In this document: positions 48,647-57,369 of the stretch, piece by piece
Position numbering within the stretch: the stretch's first letter is position 1
Layout of the letters: every line of letters begins with the position of its first letter
NCBI RefSeq assembly: GCF_900637555.1
Contig: NZ_LR134378.1
Span: 1,188,001 to 1,252,000 of the forward strand
DNA length: 64,000 nt
Source of the DNA: Lautropia mirabilis
Lineage (GTDB): Bacteria > Pseudomonadota > Gammaproteobacteria > Burkholderiales > Burkholderiaceae_E
Reading direction: 5' to 3'
Notes under the pieces: generated by a model
Told to the model about the DNA's origin: nothing
Seen by the model: only the letters and a program-made list of their open reading frames with translations
Databases searched by the model: none
Translations under genes and position numbers: made by a program

Positions 48647-50020
48647 ATGGAAACCCATCTTGCCGAGCGCTTCCTGAACACGCCGGATGGCGAAGTGGCC
48701 GAACGCATCCTGCGGGCCTGCGTGCATTGCGGCTTCTGCACGGCCACCTGTCCCACCTATCAGATCCTGGGTGACGAGCAGGACAGCCCGCGCGGGCGCA
48801 TCTACCTGATGAAGCAGGTGCTGGAAGGCGCCACGCCCACGCTGTCCACGCTGCGCCACCTGGACCGCTGCCTGACCTGTCGCAACTGCGAGAGCACCTG
48901 TCCGTCGGGCGTGCATTACTCGCGCCTGCTCGACATCGGCCGCCGCGTCGTGGCCTCCGAAGTGCGTCGCCCGCGCGGCGAGGCCATCGGTCGCAGCGTG
49001 CTGCATCGGCTCATCAGCCACAAGCCGCTGTTCGACAGCCTGATGAAGATCGGCCGCGTGGCCCGTCCCCTCCTGCCGGCTGCGTTGCAGGCCAAGATCC
49101 CGCACGTGCACGTGCCAATCGGCAAGTGGCCCACGCAGACCCATGCCCGCAAGATCCTCATGCTCAACAACTGCGTGCAGGAAGGCATGCTGCCGGCGGT
49201 GGACAAGGCCACGGCCCGTGTGCTGGACCGGCTGGGCATCCAGGCCATCATCGAGCGCAAGTCCGGCTGCTGCGGTTCGCTCCCCTATCACATGGATGAT
49301 GAGGAGGGCGGCTTGGCGGACGTGCGCCGCAACATCGATGCCTGGTGGCCGCACATCGAGCAGGGGCTCGAAGCCATTGTCATCAACATCTCGGGCTGTT
49401 CCGCCATGGTGAAGGACTATGGCTACCTGATGCGGCTGGATCCTGCCTACGCCGAGAAGGCTGCCCGCATCTCGGCCATGACCTTCGACCTGAGCGAGTG
49501 GCTGGCCCGCGAGCTGGGTTCCCGCAGGCCGAAGACGGCGCTGCCCGCGCAGCGGCTGGTCTTCCATCCTCCCTGCACGCTGCAGCACGCCCAGAAGATC
49601 CGTGGTGTGGTGGAAGCCATGCTCACCACCTGGGGGGCAGAGCTTCAGCCCATTCAGGAGTCTCACCTGTGCTGCGGTTCGGCCGGCGCCTACTCGGTGC
49701 TGCAGCCCGAGCTGTCCCAGAAGCTGCGCAGCCGCAAGCTCTCCAACCTGGAACGTCACCAGCCCGAGGTGATCCTGTCCGCCAACGTCGGCTGCATCGG
49801 CCACCTGGGTGGTGGCACGCAGACCCCCGTCATGCACTGGATCGAATGGATGGAGCAGCGTCTGCTGGCCGGTGGCGTGACCGACGAGCGCATCGAGATG
49901 CCCGAGATGGCACCGGATACCCACGAGGAGGGCGCTTCGGTGCGGAATACGCTCAAGGCCACCGCCATCACCCGTCCCGGGCGTGAGGCGGCTGCCGAGA
50001 AGAAAGCCGAGGCGGCCTGA
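48647..50020 (+). CDS. glcF: Glycolate oxidase iron-sulfur subunit GlcF
   Basis: The electron-transfer subunit with two [4Fe-4S] motifs, CVHCGFCTATCP (Cys25/28/31/35) and CLTCRNCESTCPSG (Cys75/78/81/85), and two CCG domains (SGCCGSLPYHMDDEEG and LCCGSAGAYSVLQPELS). It passes electrons from GlcDE to the quinone pool. The 457-residue protein ends in an Ala/Glu/Lys tail. It lies 52 bp after glcE; a short CGGGC-TTCG-GCCCG hairpin just after the stop may weakly terminate the operon. Confidence 0.95.
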   Translation: METHLAERFLNTPDGEVAERILRACVHCGFCTATCPTYQILGDEQDSPRGRIYLMKQVLEGATPTLSTLRHLDRCLTCRNCESTCPSGVHYSRLLDIGRRVVASEVRRPRGEAIGRSVLHRLISHKPLFDSLMKIGRVARPLLPAALQAKIPHVHVPIGKWPTQTHARKILMLNNCVQEGMLPAVDKATARVLDRLGIQAIIERKSGCCGSLPYHMDDEEGGLADVRRNIDAWWPHIEQGLEAIVINISGCSAMVKDYGYLMRLDPAYAEKAARISAMTFDLSEWLARELGSRRPKTALPAQRLVFHPPCTLQHAQKIRGVVEAMLTTWGAELQPIQESHLCCGSAGAYSVLQPELSQKLRSRKLSNLERHQPEVILSANVGCIGHLGGGTQTPVMHWIEWMEQRLLAGGVTDERIEMPEMAPDTHEEGASVRNTLKATAITRPGREAAAEKKAEAA

Positions 50021-50104
50021 ACATCAAGTGGGGGCCGGGCTTCGGCCCGTGACTTTCAGAGGCTCAGGTGTCTGGAGACTGGGGCATGTGCAGAGGGGCT
50101 GCGT

Positions 50105-50626
50105 TCAGACCGCCTGCTTGTCGTTGGCCAGCAGCAGTCCCCTGATCATCCGGTACAGGAACCAGACCGAGACTGCCATGGCCACGGGGATGGCGATGAG
50201 CCATCCCAGCCAGACCAGGGATGCCCCCAGGCTGCCGCCGTTGTCGATGGCGGCCATGGCGCCCATCGAGGCCGGGTCCACGCCCGTGGACTGAAGCATC
50301 AGGAAGGATCCGACCATCACCGGCGCAAAGGCCAGCGCCAGCACGCCCAGCGTGACCCATCCGGTGCGGATCATCCAGCTGCAGTGGCTTTCGTAGGCTG
50401 TGCCGCGTGCGTCGGCCCGTAGCAGGTAGGCCCCGATCACTGCCGCGATGGACAGCAGGCCTGCGCTCAGCAGCAGGCCGCCAATGGCCACGATGTAGCA
50501 GGCCATGGCCGTCGTCCGCAGCGAAGCACTGCGGGTTTCGTCCTCCACGGAACGGGTGACCGGACGGGCACGGTGAACGCGCGGGGTGGTGTGGAAGGAG
50601 GCGGAGGCGTCCGTGATGGCGTTCAT
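50105..50626 (-). CDS. DUF4870-like membrane protein, paralogue 3
   Basis: A 173-residue protein with four hydrophobic segments. It carries the motif set shared by the three neighbouring paralogues: an early T(R/T)AMACYIV start, ARGTAYESHCSWMIRT between TM2 and TM3, and the terminal VWFLYRMIRGLLLANDKQ. The family (DUF4870/Tic20-like) has no firm function. This copy has a longer soluble N-terminus (about 55 residues) and a 20-residue extra segment between TM3 and TM4. ATG 50626 is preferred to the upstream start at 50680. Confidence 0.65.
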   Translation of the reverse strand: MNAITDASASFHTTPRVHRARPVTRSVEDETRSASLRTTAMACYIVAIGGLLLSAGLLSIAAVIGAYLLRADARGTAYESHCSWMIRTGWVTLGVLALAFAPVMVGSFLMLQSTGVDPASMGAMAAIDNGGSLGASLVWLGWLIAIPVAMAVSVWFLYRMIRGLLLANDKQAV

Positions 50627-50861
50627 GGCAGGTCCGGGCACGAGTCGGTCTGGCAGGCGCCGGAACGGGGCCAGGGTCATGCGGTGGCAGGGCTGCGTTC
50701 CGGGTGATGAGCAGGATAGGCAGATTGGCCGACCCTGTCATGGAAATAATGCCGACTCCGGCGCAACGGCCTGCACGCGGCGCGCAGCGGCAGGTGGCGG
50801 GGGACGTGCGGGGTGGGGGAGCGCCCGCGAGCGCGGGCGCGTGAGGCTGGCCCGGGACGGG

Positions 50862-51236
50862 TCAGTACAGCATCGGCTGGTAGGAGTTGGCCCGCAGCAG
50901 CCCCTTGATCATCCGGTACAGGAACCAGATGAAGGGAATGAGCGCCAGGAACGACAGCAGCCCGAAGGTGACGAAGCCCAGCGTGCCGAAGATGCAGACC
51001 CAGAGAATCGTCCACCAGCAGGTGCGGATCATCCAGGTGAAGTGGCTTTCATAGATGGAGCCACGGGCGGAGGGGCGCTGGATGTAGTTGATGATCAGGG
51101 CGAGCAGAGACAGCACGCCCATCGAGAAGATGGCGCCGATGATGTGCAGCCAGTAGTCGAGCATGGCCGTGCGCCGGAGGGCGGCTTCACGCTGGGTCTC
51201 GATGGTGGTGGCGTTCTCGTAGGTGTACGGCGGCAT
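50862..51236 (-). CDS. DUF4870-like membrane protein, paralogue 2
   Basis: A 124-residue protein of the same family, the most canonical of the three: four hydrophobic segments, SARGSIYESHFTWMIRTCWW in the central loop, and FIWFLYRMIKGLLRANSYQP at the C-terminus. Gene gaps to its neighbours are 235 and 242 bp, so the trio may not be a single tight operon. Function unknown; similar proteins in proteobacteria sit in the inner membrane. Confidence 0.7.
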   Translation of the reverse strand: MPPYTYENATTIETQREAALRRTAMLDYWLHIIGAIFSMGVLSLLALIINYIQRPSARGSIYESHFTWMIRTCWWTILWVCIFGTLGFVTFGLLSFLALIPFIWFLYRMIKGLLRANSYQPMLY

Positions 51237-51367
51237 GGCGGGGGGCTCTCCGTGGTCGGCGGGAAGTCACAACGTGGTCAACCCCTCAGATGATGACACA
51301 GCCGCCCGGAATCAAGCGGCTGCGTCTTGCGGGAGCCCCCGTCTCACCATCTGTCACATCATCCGTG

Positions 51368-51409
51368 CCGGCACCCGGCACCCGGCACCCGGCACCCGGC
51401 ACCCGGCAC
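51368..51409 (+). repeat. 7-bp tandem repeat (ccggcac x6)
   Basis: Six exact copies of a 7-bp unit, followed after four bases by a second, different 7-bp array (51414-51469). It sits between the stop of paralogue 1 (51479, minus) and the start of paralogue 2 (51236, minus). Confidence 0.97.
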
Positions 51410-51413
51410 CCGG

Positions 51414-51469
51414 TCGCAGGTCGCAGGTCGCAGGTCGCAGGTCGCAGGTCGCAGGTCGCAGGTCGCCGG
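51414..51469 (+). repeat. 7-bp tandem repeat (tcgcagg x8)
   Basis: Eight exact copies of a 7-bp unit with a degenerate ninth (tcgccgg, 51470-51476). The array ends 3 bp from the 51479 stop codon of the DUF4870-like paralogue 1 and directly adjoins the ccggcac array. Confidence 0.97.
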
Positions 51470-51478
51470 CCCGCGGGC

Positions 51479-51829
51479 TCAGTCCGAGAAGGGTTCCCGG
51501 CGATAGGCTCTCAGCGCGCCCTTCACCATGCGGTACAGGAACCAGCCGATCAGCGCGATGCTGCCGGGCAGGGCCAGGATGCGGGTGAAGATGACGACAA
51601 CCATCAGGACCAGGCAGATGAGCGGGGTCTGGATCAGCTGCTTCAGATGGTCCTCGTAGGCCGTGTCGCGTGCGCGGGAAGAGTAGAACCAGGCCACGAG
51701 CATGACGGGGACGTTCAGCATGCCGATGGAGATGAAGGGCCCCAGGAGGGAGGCGGCGTAACAGCCCAGGACGATGTTGCGCAGGCTGTCCGACTGCTGG
51801 GTGTCGATGGTGGCGGTGTTGTCCTGCAT
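51479..51829 (-). CDS. DUF4870-like membrane protein, paralogue 1
   Basis: A 116-residue protein, the most diverged of the trio: SRARDTAYEDHLKQLIQTPL replaces the RG.(A/I)YESH..WMIRT loop, and the C-terminus GWFLYRMVKGALRAYRREPF keeps the family ending. Four hydrophobic segments. First in transcription order. The repeat arrays begin 10 bp past its stop codon. Confidence 0.65.
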   Translation of the reverse strand: MQDNTATIDTQQSDSLRNIVLGCYAASLLGPFISIGMLNVPVMLVAWFYSSRARDTAYEDHLKQLIQTPLICLVLMVVVIFTRILALPGSIALIGWFLYRMVKGALRAYRREPFSD

Positions 51830-51974
51830 GCTTCTGTTCTCCGGCGAGGTCCGTCAGACGGGTTGAGTCGGAGAAAACTACGACAACGCTGCGGCGCTGC
51901 CGAGGCGCAGGATACGGACGGGCCGGATGGCTGATCCGAACGGTCGGGCTGACCCGTGGAGAGGGGATGTCTTT

Positions 51975-52646
51975 TCAGTGCCCGGCCGTGGCGGCCGCGG
52001 CCTGCACCAGCGTGGCATACAGCGTCTGGGCCCCCGAGGCCACGAACTGCACGCCCACGCAGATCAGCAGAAAGCCGCTGAGTCGGGTGATCACCTCGAT
52101 ACCGGTATTGCCCAGCCGGGTGGTGACGGTGCGGGCGCTGCGCAGCAGCAGGAACTCCACCAGGCAGACGCCCAGCATGGCGCCCAGAACGGCCAGGTAG
52201 GCGCTGATGCGGTGCTGGAAGGTGCCCAGCTCGCGGATCTTGGTCTCCAGACCAATGACGACGGCGATGGAGCCGGGGCCGGTGATGCCGGGCAGCGCCA
52301 GCGGGAAGAAGGCGGGGTTGCTGTACTGCGCCTTGGCCACTTCCGAGACCTCGGCCTTGCCGTACAGCATGCCGTGACCCAGCAGGGCGATGATCATGCC
52401 GCCGGCCACCCGCATGGCACCGTAGGAGATCCCGAAGGCCTTCATGATCAGGCTGCCGGCGAACAGGCTGCCCACCAGGATGCAGAAGCAGTAGATGGAG
52501 GCCGAGGTGGCGGTGCGCCGGGTGGCGTCCGCATCCAGGTTGCCGGTGACCGAGGTGAAGATCGGCAGCGTGGCCGGCGGATTGATGATGGTGATGAGGC
52601 TGACGAAGCTGCCCACCAGGAACGCCGTGAAACTGTCTTCCACCAT
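51975..52646 (-). CDS. MarC-family integral membrane protein
   Basis: A 223-residue MarC/UPF0056 protein with six transmembrane helices. The family blocks are clear: LITIINPPATLPIFTSVTG, AGSLIMKAFGISYGAMRVAG, NPAFFPLALPGITGPGSIAVV and GNTGIEVITRLSGFLLICVG. The biological function of MarC proteins is unresolved (an earlier antibiotic-resistance role was not confirmed). ATG 52646 is chosen as family start; the frame extends to 52769 through the pntB terminator. Confidence 0.88.
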   Translation of the reverse strand: MVEDSFTAFLVGSFVSLITIINPPATLPIFTSVTGNLDADATRRTATSASIYCFCILVGSLFAGSLIMKAFGISYGAMRVAGGMIIALLGHGMLYGKAEVSEVAKAQYSNPAFFPLALPGITGPGSIAVVIGLETKIRELGTFQHRISAYLAVLGAMLGVCLVEFLLLRSARTVTTRLGNTGIEVITRLSGFLLICVGVQFVASGAQTLYATLVQAAAATAGH

Positions 52647-52749
52647 GGGGTCTGCCCGCCTGCCGAAAGAATACCGAAAGGCATTGTCCGGTCCTGCGCG
52701 GTGCTTGGCCAGCGTGGACGCAACAGTGTTGCGCAGACCCCTAATCGTG

Positions 52750-52783
52750 AAAAGGCCCGCCAGGCGCAAAGCCGTGGCGGGCC
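52750..52783 (-). terminator. Rho-independent terminator of the pnt operon
   Basis: On the minus strand GGCCCGCCA (52775-52783) pairs with TGGCGGGCC (52754-52762), followed by TTTT. It lies 60 nt past the pntB stop codon. Confidence 0.75.
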
Positions 52784-52842
52784 GTGATGGGAGGGGAAGG
52801 AGGCCGGGGTCAGGCCCCGACCTTCGTCCCTGGGCTGAAGCC

Positions 52843-54291
52843 TCAGCCTTCCATGGCCTTGACCATGTCCTCGACGACCTTCTTGGCGTCGCCGAACACC
52901 ATCATGGTCTTGGGCATGTAGAACAGCTCGTTGTCCAGGCCGGCGTAGCCGGAGGCCATCGAACGCTTGTTCACGATCACCTGGCCGGCCTTGTAGGCGT
53001 CCAGGATGGGCATGCCGGCGATCGGCGAGTTGGGGTCCTTCGCGGCCGGGTTCACCACGTCGTTGGCGCCCAGCACCAGCACCACGTCGGTCTCGCTGAA
53101 CTCGGGGTTGATGTCCTCCATCTCGAACACCTGGTCGTAGGGCACTTCGGCTTCGGCCAGCAGCACGTTCATGTGCCCCGGCATCCGGCCGGCCACCGGG
53201 TGGATGGCATAGCGCACCTGCACGCCTTTCTCGATCAGCTTGTCGGTGAGTTCCTTCAGCGGGTGCTGGGCACGGGCCACCGCCAGACCGTAGCCCGGAA
53301 CGATGATGACCGAGTCGGCGTTGGCCAGCATGAAGGCTGCATCGTCGGCCGAGCCGCTGCGCACCGGGCGCTGTTCCTTGGCACCGCCTGCCTGGCCGGC
53401 AGCGGCCGGATCGGCACCGAAGCCGCCCAGGATCACGTTGAAGAACGAGCGGTTCATCGCCTTGCACATGATGTACGAGAGGATGGCGCCGCTGGAGCCC
53501 ACGAGCGAACCGGCGATGATCAGCATCGGGTTGTTCAGCGAAAAGCCGATGCCGGCTGCCGCCCAGCCCGAGTAGCTGTTGAGCATCGAGACCACCACCG
53601 GCATGTCGGCACCGCCGATCGGGATGATGATCAGCACACCCAGCACGAAGGCAATGGCGGTCATCAGCCAGAAGGGCGTCCAGCCCTGGGTGGCCGTGAA
53701 CCAGATGCCGCACAGCACCATGGCGATGGCCAGGATGAGGTTGAGTGCATGCTGGCCGGCGAAGGTGACGGGCGCGCCCTGGAACAGGCGGAACTTGTAC
53801 TTGCCCGAGAGCTTGCCGAACGCGATGACGGAGCCCGAGAAGGTGATGGCGCCCACGAAGGTGCCGATGAACAGCTCGATGCGGTTGCCCACCGGGATGG
53901 GCTCACCGTGGCCGACGATGTTGAAGGCCCACGGCTCGGCCACGCAGGCGATGGCGATGAAAACCGCCGCCAGACCGATCATCGAGTGCATGAAGGCCAC
54001 CAGCTCGGGCATCTTGGTCATTTCCACCCGGCGTGCCATGACGGTACCGGCAGAGCCGCCCACCAGCAGGCCGAAGATGACCAGCGCAATGCCGGAACCG
54101 TTGGACTGGGTGCCGGCGGCCCCCTGCAGCTTCAGGATCAGCGCCACGGTGGTGACGATGGCGATCAGCATGCCCACCATGCCGAAGACGTTGCCGCGGC
54201 GCGAGGTGGTGGGGTGCGACAGCCCCTTCAGGGCCTGGATGAAGCACACCGAGGCCACCAGGTACAACAGAACGACGAGATTCATGCTCAT
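52843..54291 (-). CDS. pntB: NAD(P) transhydrogenase subunit beta
   Basis: The proton-translocating membrane and NADP(H)-binding subunit. The 482-residue protein has about nine N-terminal helices and the soluble dIII domain: SVIIVPGYGLAVARAQHPLK, RYAIHPVAGRMPGHMNVLL, VLVLGANDVVNPAAKDPNSP, VNKRSMASGYAGLDNELFY. A 25-residue Ala/Gly linker lies before dIII. It follows pntA1 and pntA2 on the same strand; the complex interconverts NADH/NADPH using the proton gradient. Confidence 0.96.
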   Translation of the reverse strand: MSMNLVVLLYLVASVCFIQALKGLSHPTTSRRGNVFGMVGMLIAIVTTVALILKLQGAAGTQSNGSGIALVIFGLLVGGSAGTVMARRVEMTKMPELVAFMHSMIGLAAVFIAIACVAEPWAFNIVGHGEPIPVGNRIELFIGTFVGAITFSGSVIAFGKLSGKYKFRLFQGAPVTFAGQHALNLILAIAMVLCGIWFTATQGWTPFWLMTAIAFVLGVLIIIPIGGADMPVVVSMLNSYSGWAAAGIGFSLNNPMLIIAGSLVGSSGAILSYIMCKAMNRSFFNVILGGFGADPAAAGQAGGAKEQRPVRSGSADDAAFMLANADSVIIVPGYGLAVARAQHPLKELTDKLIEKGVQVRYAIHPVAGRMPGHMNVLLAEAEVPYDQVFEMEDINPEFSETDVVLVLGANDVVNPAAKDPNSPIAGMPILDAYKAGQVIVNKRSMASGYAGLDNELFYMPKTMMVFGDAKKVVEDMVKAMEG

Positions 54292-54382
54292 CAGAATGCT
54301 CCAGAAAACGATACGGGCTGCGCGATGTCAGGCTGCCGGGCAGCCAACCGCGCGGTGACGAAGGGTTGGGCCATGACGTGTC

Positions 54383-54697
54383 TCATGCCTTGTTCTCCGC
54401 CTTGCGCGGTTCCTTCTTCTTGAACATCTCCAGCATGCGCCGGGTGACCAGGAAGCCCCCGAACACGTTGACGGAGGCGAGGATCACGGCCAGAAGGCCC
54501 ATGCTCCTGCCCAGGCCGGTCTCGGTGAGGGATGCTGCCAGCATGGCGCCCACGATGACGATGGCCGAGACGGCGTTCGTGACGGCCATCAGCGGCGTGT
54601 GCAGCGCCGGCGTCACGTTCCAGACAACGTGATAGCCCACGTAGATGGCCAGCACCAGGATGATCAGGTTGAGAATGGTGGGATTGACGAGTTCCAT
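54383..54697 (-). CDS. pntA2: NAD(P) transhydrogenase subunit alpha part 2
   Basis: A 104-residue membrane segment corresponding to the C-terminal helices of E. coli PntA: NLIILVLAIYVGYHVVWNVT, TPLMAVTNAVSAIVIVGAML and NVFGGFLVTRRMLEMFKKKE. The alpha subunit is split into two genes in many alpha- and beta-proteobacteria, as here. It is 54 bp after pntA1 and 91 bp before pntB. Confidence 0.95.
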   Translation of the reverse strand: MELVNPTILNLIILVLAIYVGYHVVWNVTPALHTPLMAVTNAVSAIVIVGAMLAASLTETGLGRSMGLLAVILASVNVFGGFLVTRRMLEMFKKKEPRKAENKA

Positions 54698-54751
54698 GTC
54701 GTGAAACCTTGTTTGTATTCGGTGAAGCCGGCCGTCCGGGCCGGCGCGGGC

Positions 54752-55876
54752 TCAGGCCTTCTGCTCGCGCAGCACCTGGCCGTCGCGGGCCACCAGGCAG
54801 GCCTTCACGATGTCGTCTTCCAGGTCGATCTTGAGCTTCTTCTCGTCGTCGACGATCAGCTTCAGGAAATCAAGGATGTTGCGGGCGTAGAATGCCGAGG
54901 CGTCGGCCGGCACCATGGCGGGCAGGTTGCCCACCCCGGCGATGCTCACGCCCTGGTGGCGCACCACGTTGTCGGCCTTCGACAGTTCGCAGTTGCCGCC
55001 CTGTTCAACGGCCATGTCCACCACCACCGAGCCGGGGCGCATGGATTCGACCATGGCGCGCGTGACCAGCACCGGCGCCTTGCGGCCCGGGATGAGGGCC
55101 GTGGTGATCACCACGTCGGCCTGACGGATGCGTTCGGCCACGGCCTTGGCCTGGCGTTCCAGCCAGGACGGCGGCATCGGGCGTGCATAGCCACCCACAC
55201 CGGCGGCGGCCTCGCGTTCCTCGTCGGTCTCGTAGGGCACGTCGATGAACTTGGCACCCAGCGACTCGATCTGCTCCTTCACGGCCGGACGCACGTCCGA
55301 GGCCTCGACCACCGCACCCAGGCGGCGGGCCGTGGCGATGGCCTGCAGACCGGCCACGCCGGCGCCCAGGATGACCACCCGGGCTGCCTTGGCGGTACCC
55401 GCAGCCGTCATCATCATGGGGAAGAAGCGCTGGTACAGGTTGGCGGCGACCAGCACGGCCTTGTATCCGGCAATATTGGCCTGAGATGAGAGAACATCGA
55501 GGCTCTGGGCACGCGTGGTGCGCGGGGCAGCCTCCAGGGCGAAGGCCGTCACGCCCGTGGCGGCCAGACGCGCCAGGCCGTCGGCATGGTGGGGGTTGAG
55601 CATGCCCAGCAGGGTGGAACCTGCCTTCAGCTGGGGCAGCTCTTCTTCCATGGGGCCGCGCACCTTGGCCACCAGCTCGGCGCCGAAGGCACCGGCGGTG
55701 TCCACGATCTGTGCGCCGGCTTCCTCATAGGCTGCATCGGTGATGTCGGAGGCCACACCGGCCTCACGTTCAACCAGCACTTCGTGGCCCGCCTTGACCA
55801 GTTTCTTGACGGTCTCTGGCGTGGCGGCCACCCGGGTTTCGCCTGGACGTCGCTCTTTCGGGATCCCGATTCTCAT
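54752..55876 (-). CDS. pntA1: NAD(P) transhydrogenase subunit alpha part 1
   Basis: The soluble NAD(H)-binding dI domain. The 374-residue protein starts MRIGIPKERRPGETRVA and contains DVLSSQANIAGYKAVL, the Rossmann VVILGAGVAGLQAIATARRL, ITTALIPGRKAPVLVT, GSVVVDMAVEQGGNCE and the late NLPAMVPADASAFYARN. First gene of pntA1-pntA2-pntB, divergent from mnmA across 132 bp. Confidence 0.96.
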   Translation of the reverse strand: MRIGIPKERRPGETRVAATPETVKKLVKAGHEVLVEREAGVASDITDAAYEEAGAQIVDTAGAFGAELVAKVRGPMEEELPQLKAGSTLLGMLNPHHADGLARLAATGVTAFALEAAPRTTRAQSLDVLSSQANIAGYKAVLVAANLYQRFFPMMMTAAGTAKAARVVILGAGVAGLQAIATARRLGAVVEASDVRPAVKEQIESLGAKFIDVPYETDEEREAAAGVGGYARPMPPSWLERQAKAVAERIRQADVVITTALIPGRKAPVLVTRAMVESMRPGSVVVDMAVEQGGNCELSKADNVVRHQGVSIAGVGNLPAMVPADASAFYARNILDFLKLIVDDEKKLKIDLEDDIVKACLVARDGQVLREQKA

Positions 55877-55996
55877 GGGCAGATCCTTTCTTGGGGGGTT
55901 TCTGGGGCCTCCGGCTCATGCCGCCCCCCGGCAGGCAGGCTGCACGCGAGGAGGCAGGGGTGACCGGAACTTCCCTTAAGGGTTTCCATAATTTTC

Positions 55997-56002
55997 TACA
56001 AT
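55997..56002 (+). promoter_or_regulatory. -10 element of mnmA; transcript may be leaderless
   Basis: TACAAT lies only 6 nt before ATG 56009, so transcription from it would start at or next to the start codon. No Shine-Dalgarno is visible in the preceding 25 bases and no clear -35 hexamer is seen. A leaderless mnmA mRNA is inferred. Confidence 0.4.
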
Positions 56003-56008
56003 GTTCGC

Positions 56009-57190
56009 ATGAAACGTACATTACCGGACGGAGAAGGCCGTCAGATCGTTGTAGGGCTCTCGGGCGGTGTCGATTCTGCCGTCAGTGCCTGGCTGCTGAA
56101 AGAGGCGGGCTGGCAGGTCACCGGCCTGTTCATGAAGAACTGGGAAGATGACGATGACAGCGAGTACTGCTCGTCGCGTCAGGACTGGCTGGACGCCGCC
56201 AGCGTGGCCGACGTGATCGGCATCGACCTGGAGGCCGTCAACTTCGCTGCCGACTACCGCGAGCGGGTCTTCAGCCTGTTCCTGCAGGCTTACGAGGCCG
56301 GCTTCACGCCCAATCCCGACATCCTCTGCAACGCCGAGATCAAGTTCAAGGCGTTTCTGGACCATGCTCTGGCGCTGGGGGCCGAGCGCATCGCCACCGG
56401 CCACTACGCCGGCAACCGCATCGGGCCTGACGGCCTGGCGCAGCTGCTGCGCGGCGCGGACGCCAACAAGGACCAGAGCTACTTCCTGCACCGGCTGAAC
56501 CAGTATCAGCTCTCGCGGGCCGTCTTCCCGCTGGCGGGCATCACCAAGCCCGAGGTGCGCGAGATCGCCGCCCGCATCGGCCTGCCCAACGCCACCAAGA
56601 AGGACTCCACCGGCATCTGCTTCATCGGCGAACGCCCGTTCCGCGAGTTCCTGTCGCGCTATCTGCCCACCAAACCGGGCCCGATGGTCGATGACCGGGG
56701 CGTGCAGGTGGGCGAGCACGTCGGGCTCTCGTTCTATACCCTGGGTCAGCGCAAGGGCATCGGCATCGGTGGCCGGCGCGACAACGCCGACGGCACGCCC
56801 TGGTTCGTGGCCGGCAAGGATCTGGCCAGCAACACGCTCATCGTGGTGCGCGGGCACGACCACCCCTTGCTGCTCACGCAGCGCCTGGCCGCACGCGATG
56901 TCCACTGGATCGGCGCAGCCCCCGAGCCGGGGCACCCCTATGGCGTGAAGTGCCGCTACCGCCAGCAGGATGCTGAAGGGTGGGTGCAGTCCTCATCGCC
57001 GGAGGAGGGCGCCGCCACGGACGCGACCCCGGCAGGTGCATCGGCGGCGGTCACCGGGGCCGAAAAGCCCCCCTCACGCATCGAGGTGGGCTTTGCAGAG
57101 CCGCAATGGGCCGTCACCCCCGGCCAGTCCGTCGTCTTCTACGACGGCGAGGTCTGCCTGGGCGGGGCCGTCATCGACCGGCAGGGGTGA
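56009..57190 (+). CDS. mnmA: tRNA-specific 2-thiouridylase MnmA
   Basis: Thiolates U34 of Lys, Glu and Gln tRNAs. The 393-residue protein has the PP-loop ([14 protein letters not shown], residues 16-29), [12 protein letters not shown] with the nucleophilic Cys107, [28 protein letters not shown] with catalytic persulfide Cys204, and [11 protein letters not shown] 35-residue Glu/Ala/Thr-rich insertion (about 320-355) interrupts the C-terminal beta barrel. It reads divergently from the pnt operon. Confidence 0.96.
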   Translation: MKRTLPDGEGRQIVVGLSGGVDSAVSAWLLKEAGWQVTGLFMKNWEDDDDSEYCSSRQDWLDAASVADVIGIDLEAVNFAADYRERVFSLFLQAYEAGFTPNPDILCNAEIKFKAFLDHALALGAERIATGHYAGNRIGPDGLAQLLRGADANKDQSYFLHRLNQYQLSRAVFPLAGITKPEVREIAARIGLPNATKKDSTGICFIGERPFREFLSRYLPTKPGPMVDDRGVQVGEHVGLSFYTLGQRKGIGIGGRRDNADGTPWFVAGKDLASNTLIVVRGHDHPLLLTQRLAARDVHWIGAAPEPGHPYGVKCRYRQQDAEGWVQSSSPEEGAATDATPAGASAAVTGAEKPPSRIEVGFAEPQWAVTPGQSVVFYDGEVCLGGAVIDRQG

Positions 57191-57369
57191 AGAGGGCGGC
57201 TGCCCACTTCCCGGGGTTCGCGTCCGCCCACCCTGCACGTAGCCCGATATCGGGTGTCGGGGCCTTGAGCCCAAGGGCAGGCGGTGGGCGCCCCGCATCC
57301 GGCTGACTGTTCCATCCATTCGTCCGCGAGCCATGGCGCCGGGCCTGCCAGGGCGACAGAATCCGCCAC

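Noticed and set aside
51368-51469. CRISPR array
   Set aside because: The repeats are 7-bp tandem units with no spacers and no cas genes are in the window.
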